Of a stretch of 6,638 nt of DNA, positions 1-5,297 are shown piece by piece; the stretch's first letter is position 1, and every line of letters starts with the position of its first letter. A program made the translations under genes and the position numbers. The notes beneath the pieces are model-generated. The model saw only the letters and a program-made list of their open reading frames with translations, searched no databases and was not told the origin of the DNA. The stretch is from an uncultured Bacteroides sp. GTDB lineage: Bacteria; Bacteroidota; Bacteroidia; Bacteroidales; Bacteroidaceae. The stretch covers positions 1 through 6,638 of the forward strand of contig USSR01000388.1 in NCBI GenBank assembly GCA_900557355.1, written 5' to 3'.

Positions 1-1082
1 CGATTGTCACCGAAGTTTTCTATCGGCTGGCATAAGTTGAAGTAGGAACCGAATGGTGGTTTCTTTGCCAGTTTTGCGGCGGCTTTCTCCGGTGAACAGT
101 CGTAGAACTCTGCCCAGAAACTGAGCGGTACACGTTCGGCGAGCTGACGGAGCAGAAACTCTTCGTCTTTTTCTTTTTTGTTGGAACTGACCTCTTCCAA
201 GCCCAATTTCTTCATTTCAGGTGTAAAGGTGATTTTATCGTATGACCAGCCCAGTAACATTTTATAATGAAGTTTTCCACGCAGCAGGTCACAGTATGTT
301 TTTACCAGTTCTGAGTCGGGCAGACTGCATAACAGGCGACGGGCAGTTTCTTTTACATTACTGCTTCGGTCGGTAGTGACAATCTCTTGCAAGAAGTTTT
401 CATCCGCTTTACTCAGATTGGTGCGTAGGCATTGTATCAGTTCGTCACGGTGGGCGGCGGACTCATTTTTCAATTCGGTTTGCAACAAGGCAAGTCCTTG
501 TTCCGGGGTTTCCTTTCTCAGACGTTGCAACATCCGTTTCCGTTCTTCGTGCGAAGCCGTTTCCCAAGTCTCGTTTCCGGTGTCTCCCCAGTCGGGAAGT
601 TCCATGTGCGGGAGTAGCCAGCGACCACGGTTTCCTGTCAGCAAAGAGAGCAATGACTGTTCTTCGTGCTTGTCGGGGTTATTGCGGTCGTAGGCTCGGA
701 AGATTAACGGGCGCAGATAGAAAGGTGGAATCAGCTTGTTGCATTGTACTGCTTTCCGGTAAGCATATAATAAGAGGTATCGGTTGCGCTCGTTCACCAT
801 TTGGACGAGCATTTCGCCAACGGAACGGTCGAAGTAAGGCAGACTGTCTTCCGGAGCCTCACTGATGGCAGTGGTTTCTTCGGCGGACTGCGGTTCTGTT
901 CCGGCACGCTGATAGGCGAAGGTTAACGCTGCTATCTGATAGAAAGCGTCTTCCGTATCTTCGGCTTTTTCCTGAAGGAGGCAGAAGTTCTCTTCCAGTG
1001 CTTCCGGGAAGCCGGACGGGGTGAATTCTTTGGTAGCAGTTCCCAGTAAAGCTGCATTTATGATTGGTTCAGTTACGTTCAT
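1..1082 (-). CDS. DUF5691-like helical protein, 3' end outside the window
   Basis: The frame is open for 360 codons plus two bases from an ATG whose complement is 1080-1082 down to the left edge, so the C-terminus is missing. The protein begins MNVTEPIINAALLGT and contains 'LLTGNRGRWLLPHMELPDW' at about residues 147-165; an L-G-x-RG-x-WL segment of this kind is what I associate with DUF5691. Residues about 190-265 (a helix-rich run including 'PEQGLALLQTELK' and 'NVKETARRLLCSLPDSELV') look like HEAT-type alpha-solenoid repeats. There is no signal peptide or membrane segment, so it is probably cytosolic. The start overlaps the last 14 bp of the SWIM gene in another frame, with GGAGAG directly before the ATG, which suggests translational coupling. 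The molecular function of DUF5691 is not known to me. The family name is moderately secure; the reading frame is very secure. Confidence 0.8.
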   Translation of the reverse strand, partial: MNVTEPIINAALLGTATKEFTPSGFPEALEENFCLLQEKAEDTEDAFYQIAALTFAYQRAGTEPQSAEETTAISEAPEDSLPYFDRSVGEMLVQMVNERNRYLLLYAYRKAVQCNKLIPPFYLRPLIFRAYDRNNPDKHEEQSLLSLLTGNRGRWLLPHMELPDWGDTGNETWETASHEERKRMLQRLRKETPEQGLALLQTELKNESAAHRDELIQCLRTNLSKADENFLQEIVTTDRSSNVKETARRLLCSLPDSELVKTYCDLLRGKLHYKMLLGWSYDKITFTPEMKKLGLEEVSSNKKEKDEEFLLRQLAERVPLSFWAEFYDCSPEKAAAKLAKKPPFGSYFNLCQPIENFGDN

Positions 1083-2397
1083 CTCTCCAAATATAATAGT
1101 CAGATTGATACCACATTGAATTTAGCTCCCAGCAATTGGCGTCTGCCAGAAAGAAGGCGGCAAACGGCTTTCCACCCGTGATGGACAGGATGTCTGTTCG
1201 GGTGATATCCTGCATCTGCACAGGCATCAGTTCGTTGTTTGTATCCTGCACACAGAGTTGTTTCCTTTGAACAGCCAGTCGCAGATTTTCTACTAATACA
1301 GGTACATTTTCGGCAAATGGGTTCTGTTGCAGGACTTCTCTGTATCGGGCAGTTGCTTCTTGCAGATTCGCACAGAAATGCGGGGTAACCGCTTCTTCGG
1401 ATAATTCACATTCTTTGAACAAGGCGCGAAAACTGCCCACTCCTTTATAATAACAGAGTTTTCCGTCGTAGGTACTGCCGGGAACAAGATTGAATTCCGC
1501 CAAGGTTCCGGGAGCTGTGAAACTGAGATAGATGGCGAAGCGATTGCTCAGGCATCCGTATAGCCAGTAAATATCATTATTCAGCTCGTTTATCTTCTGA
1601 CTCCTCTTATGGAGTACCAGCCACTGGTCGGTAATTGTTTCACCCGCCAGCACATCTTCTTTTGCTTGCGGATAACCTATCTGTGTGCGGATTTCCTGTT
1701 GCCATTCTTCCGGTTGCAGGTCCAGGTTCCGGTAACTCTTCATCAGGAGGTAGAGTTTTCCGAGTTGGTCGGTTGACTTGTATTTCCAACTTTCCTCGTA
1801 GAAGTTTATTTCCTGAATGGCTTTTAACCGATTGGCAAGTCCGGGAGCTTGGGCGTCGACCATACGGCGGGCAATACCGTCGAAAAGAGTATAAGCCCGT
1901 TCCGGTATATTGATTAATCCGTTGCGTAGCAGGTCTTTCAGCCAAATTTCCAGTTCATCAATACCGTTCAGCACCTTTTGGTGGCGCATAGCCTGACGTT
2001 TGGCTTGTGCCGCTTCATCTACAGGCGTGTCGCTTTTGGTTTTCTGTTCCTTCTTCTCGGCTTTTTCTTCCCGCTTGGAAAGCCAGGAAGTCACCCATTC
2101 CGGTTCGTTCGCTTCTTTGAACAGCTCAGCCTGTGCGGCATATAGAAATAAGAGTCCCAATCCATGCTTGCATGGGAACTTCCGGCTGGGGCACGAACAT
2201 TTGAATGCTACGTTTTTTGTATCGATTACGGTCTGGTATGGAGTTTTCCCACTTCCTTGGCAATGCCCCCAGATAGCACGGTCACTGTGTTCCAGCAACA
2301 CCCACTTGGCTCTTGTCGCCAACCCTTTTCCGGCTTTTACGGAGGCTGCATCCGGGGCTAATTGTATGATTTGTTCTTCTGTTAGATTTAATAACAT
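1069..2397 (-). CDS. SWIM zinc-finger domain protein
   Basis: This is a complete 442-residue protein. The SWIM motif CxCx6CxH is explicit: C67, C69, C76 and H78 in 'FKCSCPSRKFPCKHGLGL'. SWIM domains bind zinc and are thought to mediate DNA or protein contacts. After the finger comes a charged Lys/Glu-rich linker (about residues 107-122), then a helical region (about 137-275) and a mixed C-terminal region (about 276-442) in which I recognise no domain. No signal peptide or transmembrane segment is visible. The start MLLNLTEEQI is chosen because the preceding region is an AT-rich leader with a possible promoter and no better start. It is the first gene of a tight minus-strand pair, its stop overlapping the start of the DUF5691-like gene by 14 bp. 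SWIM proteins of this type are commonly found with MoxR ATPase and VWA partners, but none is visible here. The biological role is unknown. Confidence 0.9.
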   Translation of the reverse strand: MLLNLTEEQIIQLAPDAASVKAGKGLATRAKWVLLEHSDRAIWGHCQGSGKTPYQTVIDTKNVAFKCSCPSRKFPCKHGLGLLFLYAAQAELFKEANEPEWVTSWLSKREEKAEKKEQKTKSDTPVDEAAQAKRQAMRHQKVLNGIDELEIWLKDLLRNGLINIPERAYTLFDGIARRMVDAQAPGLANRLKAIQEINFYEESWKYKSTDQLGKLYLLMKSYRNLDLQPEEWQQEIRTQIGYPQAKEDVLAGETITDQWLVLHKRSQKINELNNDIYWLYGCLSNRFAIYLSFTAPGTLAEFNLVPGSTYDGKLCYYKGVGSFRALFKECELSEEAVTPHFCANLQEATARYREVLQQNPFAENVPVLVENLRLAVQRKQLCVQDTNNELMPVQMQDITRTDILSITGGKPFAAFFLADANCWELNSMWYQSDYYIWRDERN

Positions 2398-2434
2398 GAT
2401 AATCTTAGTCAGCTATTAGTGTGTTTTTAGATTG

Positions 2435-2442
2435 CAAGTATA
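2435..2442 (-). promoter_or_regulatory. Possible -7 element of the SWIM/DUF5691 pair
   Basis: Read on the minus strand this is TATACTTG, one mismatch from the Bacteroidetes -7 consensus TAnnTTTG, about 37 bp before the SWIM start codon. I see no good TTTG element about 20 bp further upstream, because that stretch is mostly A-rich on this strand. It is the best candidate in the gap but is weak. Confidence 0.35.
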
Positions 2443-2470
2443 ATGCTTTTTTTCTGTTTTTCAGATTTTT

Positions 2471-2617
2471 CGAAGAGAAGAGTTTTTTGTTTTTATCAGA
2501 AATCATCTATACGTGATATTACCCGAAGGGAGCTATGTGTATGATGCGAAGAAAGTATTGAAACTGAAAGACAGTCAGATTTCTATGTTGAATCATCCTG
2601 TAGTATACTTTAAATAA
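2471..2617 (+). pseudogene. Possible 3' remnant of a plus-strand gene
   Basis: A frame that reads as plausible protein ends at TAA 2615-2617. Its last 34 residues begin VILPEGSYVYDAKKVLKLK and finish HPVVYFK. No credible start lies upstream: the frame passes into poly-T low-complexity sequence and then the divergent SWIM gene. The stop lies only 8 bp before a strong hairpin with a plus-strand T run, which is where a real gene end would be expected. The 'LPEGSYVYDxxK' pattern is reminiscent of C-terminal beta-sandwich tails in Bacteroides carbohydrate-active or surface proteins, but that is a guess. Chance coding-like sequence is the alternative. Confidence 0.3.
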
Positions 2618-2623
2618 TAGAAT

Positions 2624-2669
2624 AAAAAAATGGCCTACCTATGCTTAAGCACAAGTAGGCCATTTTTAA
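2624..2669 (-). terminator. Strong two-way intrinsic terminator of the OmpA-like gene
   Basis: Arms 2626-2638 (AAAAATGGCCTAC) and 2655-2667 (GTAGGCCATTTTT) are perfectly complementary over 13 bp around a 16-base loop, which itself contains the small palindrome TGCTTAAGCA (2642-2651 region). On the minus strand the stem is followed by seven T residues just after the stop of the OmpA-like gene at 2676. On the plus strand it is followed by a run of five T, so it can also stop transcripts coming from the left. Confidence 0.88.
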
Positions 2670-2675
2670 TTTTGT

Positions 2676-3806
2676 TTATTTGGCATCTTCAATAATAGAA
2701 CAGATACTAACCCGGTTCCAATCCGGTTCTGTGAACATGTCACCCACTCCCTGACCTTCGGCAGTAATACGTGACGGGTTGATTTTATACTTATTCACCA
2801 AGATTGTCTTTACTGCTTCAGCACGCGCTTTAGCTATTCTTGCGTTGACTTCGGCACTACCTTCCGGTGAAGCGTATCCCTTAATCACTACTGTTGTATT
2901 TGCGTGTTTCTTCATGTAAGAAGCCACACGTTCCACATTTGGCAACTGAGAGGCATCGACTGTAGATTTACCTTGTTTGAACTTAACAATGGATTCCGGA
3001 ATACGGCTGGTTTCCACTATTGTTTCAACAGGAACTGCCCGATTCTGTAAATTGTTGACCTCTTGTTGCAATGCACTGATCTTCTGTGCGTCAACATTGA
3101 TCTGACCATTCTTCTCATTCACTTGTGAGCGAAGATTATTGATAGAATTGTTCAAGTCGCTTATCTCGGCCGGATCATAGAGTTTAGCCAAGGTGAAGTG
3201 ATGGCTTCCGTTGCTACCACCAAAGTGGTAAGCTACACCTGCCGTTAGTTCAAAGGCGGCATTGTTCACATTGAATCGGCTACGGTTGTGTTCGCCTTGC
3301 ATATCATATACCAGTGCCGGTTTGACTCCTATCGTCCAAGCTTTAGCTTCTCCGAGATTGAAGTTGAAGTTCATTCCGAAACGGCTGGACCAGGAATTCA
3401 TATCTCCAGGGCCGTCCATGTAGTAGTGCAGCCATCCCGCACCAGCTACGGCCTCTACTTCGAATATGCGCGGAGTACCTGTATAGCCTGCGAACAGGTT
3501 CATCAGGTTGACCTTACCCAATAAACTAAGGTCTGAGGCATCGAAAGCTGTCTTGCTGTTCGAGGTGTTTATATATCCCATGCCTTGAATCCCCAGTCCG
3601 AAAACAGGAGTCAGTTGCTTGGTAAACTCAATTCCCAAAGCCGGGCGGGCATTCTTGAAGAAAGCACTGTGGCTTACAGGAGTTATAATACCGGTTTTTA
3701 GTTCTACAGACCAATTGTCTGTAAATTTGCTGCCTTGTACGGTAGTCTGGGCACTTGCAGTCAATGCTGCCAAAACAAATGCTGATAAAATAATTGATTT
3801 TTTCAT
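2676..3806 (-). CDS. OmpA-family outer-membrane protein with peptidoglycan-binding domain
   Basis: This is a complete 376-residue envelope protein. Residues 1-19 are a signal peptide (MKKSIILSAFVLAALTASA) with an A17-S18-A19 cleavage site before Q20. Residues about 25-200 alternate in the manner of an outer-membrane beta-barrel, with repeated aromatic and glycine strand patterns. Residues about 212-258 form a coiled-coil-like spacer ('ISDLNNSINNLRSQVN' and following heptads). Residues about 270-372 are an OmpA C-terminal domain, with 'SIVKFKQGKSTVD', 'VVIKGYASPEGSAEVNARIA', 'KARAEAVKTILV' and a 'WNRVSI' end. The family anchors the outer membrane to the cell wall. The Arg of the ligand site is kept (R328), but the usual Asp of 'GxTD' is replaced in 'GYAS'. 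The gene appears monocistronic, with its own terminator and a long AT-rich leader. The start is fixed by the signal peptide. Confidence 0.93.
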   Translation of the reverse strand: MKKSIILSAFVLAALTASAQTTVQGSKFTDNWSVELKTGIITPVSHSAFFKNARPALGIEFTKQLTPVFGLGIQGMGYINTSNSKTAFDASDLSLLGKVNLMNLFAGYTGTPRIFEVEAVAGAGWLHYYMDGPGDMNSWSSRFGMNFNFNLGEAKAWTIGVKPALVYDMQGEHNRSRFNVNNAAFELTAGVAYHFGGSNGSHHFTLAKLYDPAEISDLNNSINNLRSQVNEKNGQINVDAQKISALQQEVNNLQNRAVPVETIVETSRIPESIVKFKQGKSTVDASQLPNVERVASYMKKHANTTVVIKGYASPEGSAEVNARIAKARAEAVKTILVNKYKINPSRITAEGQGVGDMFTEPDWNRVSICSIIEDAK

Positions 3807-4195
3807 AATTAAAATGCATTAATGGTTGATACAATAAAAATATTATATGCCCTGAAGTAGTTTATTTGTTTGCTCTTTTCAGGAATAAAGCGGGAGGGTT
3901 AGGTTGCATATTTATTGTTTGCTTTTCGCGAATCCCGTTTATTAGCGTAGTAGCAATTCTTTCTTTAAAAATTTAATTCTCTTCTTCATAACTCATTGTT
4001 TTAAATTCATAATTAAGGTTGCTGTTCATTTGTAACAACATAATCTTTGAAACATGGTTCGATGTATGAAAGGGGAATTAACAATAATTTACTGATTGCT
4101 TAAGTTACAATTAAAAGTTAGTATCAATTTACTCTCACTACTCTCACTTTGGGAATAGGTAGGTGATAATTAGAATGTTAAGTGTGAGTGAGAGT
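3807..4195. other. AT-rich intergenic region upstream of the OmpA-like gene
   Basis: I find no gene in this stretch of about 390 bp. It must hold the OmpA promoter and leader, but there is no exact TAnnTTTG on the minus strand. The nearest match is TATTTTTA (complement of 3835-3842), about 29 bp before the start, without a partner element. The right end carries three of the five ACTCTCAC/GTGAGAGT octamers described separately. The only longer open frames here are very short and lack coding character. Confidence 0.6.
3884..3943. repeat. Imperfect inverted repeat in the OmpA leader
   Basis: AATAAAGCGGGA (3884-3895) and TCCCGTTTATT (3933-3943) are inverted copies apart from one inserted G, separated by 37 bp that include the 8-bp palindrome TTCGCGAA at 3925-3932. 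The position is about 80-140 bp upstream of the OmpA-like start codon, so it may be a leader RNA structure or a protein-binding site. It may equally be chance. Confidence 0.35.
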
Positions 4196-4229
4196 AAAAA
4201 AAGCGTGAGAGTAAGTGGTTTACTCTCAC
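4128..4229. repeat. Cluster of five ACTCTCAC octamers in both orientations
   Basis: ACTCTCAC occurs at 4131-4138, 4140-4147 and 4222-4229, and its complement GTGAGAGT at 4188-4195 and 4205-4212. The last three copies start exactly 17 bp apart. The 11-mer TTTACTCTCAC is present at 4128-4138 and 4219-4229, with its exact inverse at 4188-4198. The last two octamers form the HU terminator stem. The inverse copy at 4188-4198 could instead pair with either 11-mer, giving competing hairpins. Confidence 0.85.
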
Positions 4230-4231
4230 GC
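4196..4231 (-). terminator. Intrinsic terminator of the HU-like gene
   Basis: GCGTGAGAGTAA (4203-4214) and TTACTCTCACGC (4220-4231) form a perfect 12-bp stem with a 5-base loop. On the minus strand it is followed by seven T residues (the A run 4196-4202). It begins 15 bp after the stop of the HU-like gene, which is ideal geometry for factor-independent termination of that transcript. The plus strand shows a weaker T tract and may be a poor terminator in that direction. Confidence 0.9.
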
Positions 4232-4246
4232 CTGATTTTTGCAGTT

Positions 4247-4882
4247 TTACATTGTAACTTCTTCTGTTATACCGTAATATCCCACGTTTGGCGCATATAT
4301 TGGATGAGTCTGTAATCCGATGTTTTTTAGCTTTCCTTCCCCGCGTAAACGGCGGATATGCCCCATTGCAGTCGATTTCATCATGCCGCATATCCTTTGA
4401 AAGTCACTTCTTGTCATCATGTGGTGTTGACTGAAGTAGATGGTCAGTCGGCGGTCTATTTCTTCGTCCGATAATTTGTTGGAGTGTCCATTGTGTTTTA
4501 TATTCTTTAGTTTCACATTTCCGATTTCACTCCTCAGATCCTGATCGGCACGAAATCTGATGCCTTTCAGCCTTACTTTCGTATTCTTCCGTTTTGTATC
4601 TTCTTTTATTTCTTCCGTGCAGGTCAGTGTAGGGTGGAAGTAACCGATACCATCCAGATGTACCTGCCTACCTTCTGCCAGTTCTTCACCCATCGCATGA
4701 GACAGAGCGTCGAGCACGGCGGATACATCTGTTTCCGTCAGTGAACAACGTTCCTGGATTTTGCGTCGCAATCGGTCAGTTCCTGTTTTTCCATTCAGGG
4801 TGATGCGTGCATGAAGTTTTGTTTCTTCTTGTGGCTGGTTGGGAGCCACCGGGTTTTCGTACCATTCAAATAAGATTGCCAT
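4247..4882 (-). CDS. HU-like (HU-HIG type) DNA-binding protein with C-terminal winged-helix-like domain
   Basis: This is a 211-residue protein. Residues about 1-125 match the Bacteroidetes histone-like family: 'LHARITLNGKTGTDRLRRKIQERCSLTETDVSAVLDALSHAM' supplies the strand and helices, followed by 'LAEGRQVHLDGIGYFHPTL' and a basic arm 'KRKNTKVRLKGIRFRAD'. HU proteins bind and bend DNA with low sequence specificity. Residues about 137-200 form an extra module: helix 'SDEEIDRRLTIYFSQH', a helix-turn-helix-like 'TRSDFQRICGMMKSTAMGHIRRLRGEG', then a wing-like 'KLKNIGLQTHPIYAP'. This could give sequence specificity. No signal peptide is present. The gene is transcribed alone from a strong promoter through a leader of about 190 bases carrying four 22-bp repeats, and it ends at a clear hairpin. 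It is divergent from the VapE-like gene. I infer, without proof, that it binds the repeats and regulates itself. Confidence 0.87.
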   Translation of the reverse strand: MAILFEWYENPVAPNQPQEETKLHARITLNGKTGTDRLRRKIQERCSLTETDVSAVLDALSHAMGEELAEGRQVHLDGIGYFHPTLTCTEEIKEDTKRKNTKVRLKGIRFRADQDLRSEIGNVKLKNIKHNGHSNKLSDEEIDRRLTIYFSQHHMMTRSDFQRICGMMKSTAMGHIRRLRGEGKLKNIGLQTHPIYAPNVGYYGITEEVTM

Positions 4883-4982
4883 AGTTGCTTGTTTTAATTA
4901 TAAGGTATTAATTTGTTTTACATTAGGGACTATTCTGTTTCCTCCTAAGGAACATCCCGTTTACTCTTAGGTATGATTGGAT

Positions 4983-5070
4983 GTCAACCTTGGTTAACAG
5001 GTCTGTCAACGTTGGTTGATCGGCTTGTTAGCCAAGGTTGACAAGCCTGTTAACCAAGGTTAACACCCAA
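4983..5070. repeat. Four tandem 22-bp iteron-like repeats, each with a 16-bp dyad
   Basis: The units are 4983-5004, 5005-5026, 5027-5048 and 5049-5070, with no gaps. Their 16-bp cores are GTCAACCTTGGTTAAC, GTCAACGTTGGTTGAT, GTTAGCCAAGGTTGAC and GTTAACCAAGGTTAAC, followed by 6-bp linkers AGGTCT, CGGCTT, AAGCCT and ACCCAA. Each core is a dyad with 7-bp arms and a 2-bp centre; the fourth is perfect in its arms. The 22-bp period is close to two helical turns, which would place bound dimers on one face of the DNA. The array begins about 13 bp downstream of the -7 box of the HU-like gene, inside its leader. It can serve as an operator array or as an origin-type iteron set. Confidence 0.93.
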
Positions 5071-5080
5071 TAGGACTTAC

Positions 5081-5114
5081 TACAAAGATACAAAATAAGC
5101 AGGGCAAAGTCAAG
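5081..5114 (-). promoter_or_regulatory. Promoter of the HU-like gene
   Basis: Read on the minus strand, CTTGACTTT (complement of 5106-5114) is followed by TATCTTTGTA (complement of 5081-5090). TATCTTTG fits the Bacteroidetes -7 consensus TAnnTTTG, and the TTG element lies 20 bp upstream of it, the spacing expected for the housekeeping sigma factor of this phylum. Transcription should start near 5076, leaving a leader of about 190 bases that includes all four iterons. Confidence 0.85.
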
Positions 5115-5212
5115 TGATTCCCTGTTTATTTCTCAATTATTATTGAAGCTTTTGCTGTCAAATGGATGGGCTGAACTTTTTTGAAATAAATGCAGAATAA
5201 TATGCTCAAATA

Positions 5213-5246
5213 CTTGACTTTCGCTTTTAGGAACAGTATCTTTGTA
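5213..5246 (+). promoter_or_regulatory. Promoter of the VapE-like gene
   Basis: CTTGACTTT (5213-5221) and TATCTTTGTA (5237-5246) give a TTG element and a perfect TAnnTTTG -7 box with a 20-bp spacer. The predicted start is about 45 bp before the ATG at 5298. The layout, and 19 of the core bases, are identical to the divergent promoter of the HU-like gene. Confidence 0.87.
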
Positions 5247-5297
5247 ACTCCTTAAAGGAATTATACTATATAAATAAAATTCATAACAGATAATGAT

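Larger units (their letters stand above)
4883..5297. promoter_or_regulatory. Divergent control region between the HU-like and VapE-like genes
   Basis: There is no gene in these 415 bp. From left to right it holds the AT-rich untranslated leader of the HU-like gene (4883-4982), four 22-bp repeats (4983-5070), the minus-strand promoter (5081-5114), an AT-rich stretch of about 100 bp with a small TCAAT/ATTGA inverted repeat (5133-5146), the plus-strand promoter (5213-5246), and the leader of the VapE-like gene, which includes the dyad TCCTT-A-AAGGA at 5249-5259. A related TCCTAAGGA lies in the opposite leader at 4943-4951. Confidence 0.8.

Noticed and set aside
376..865. Three plus-strand open frames within the left 1 kb
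   Set aside because: They are antisense to the DUF5691-like frame, which is open for all 360 codons and has recognisable sequence.
2000..2419. Plus-strand open frame of 139 codons over the SWIM gene
   Set aside because: It is antisense to the SWIM motif region, is rich in Cys and Ser as expected for a shadow frame, and has no start signal.
2626..2667. Reading the 13-bp inverted repeat as a mobile-element end
   Set aside because: Its stem, loop and T run, just after the OmpA stop, fit an intrinsic terminator completely.
4128..4198. Invertible promoter or insertion-sequence ends bounded by the 11-bp inverted repeat TTTACTCTCAC
   Set aside because: The interior is only 49 bp and has no promoter-like sequence, no recombinase is nearby, and the arms are part of the terminator repeat family.
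4983..5070. CRISPR array
   Set aside because: The repeats are contiguous 22-bp units without unique spacers of 30 bp or more, and no cas gene is present.
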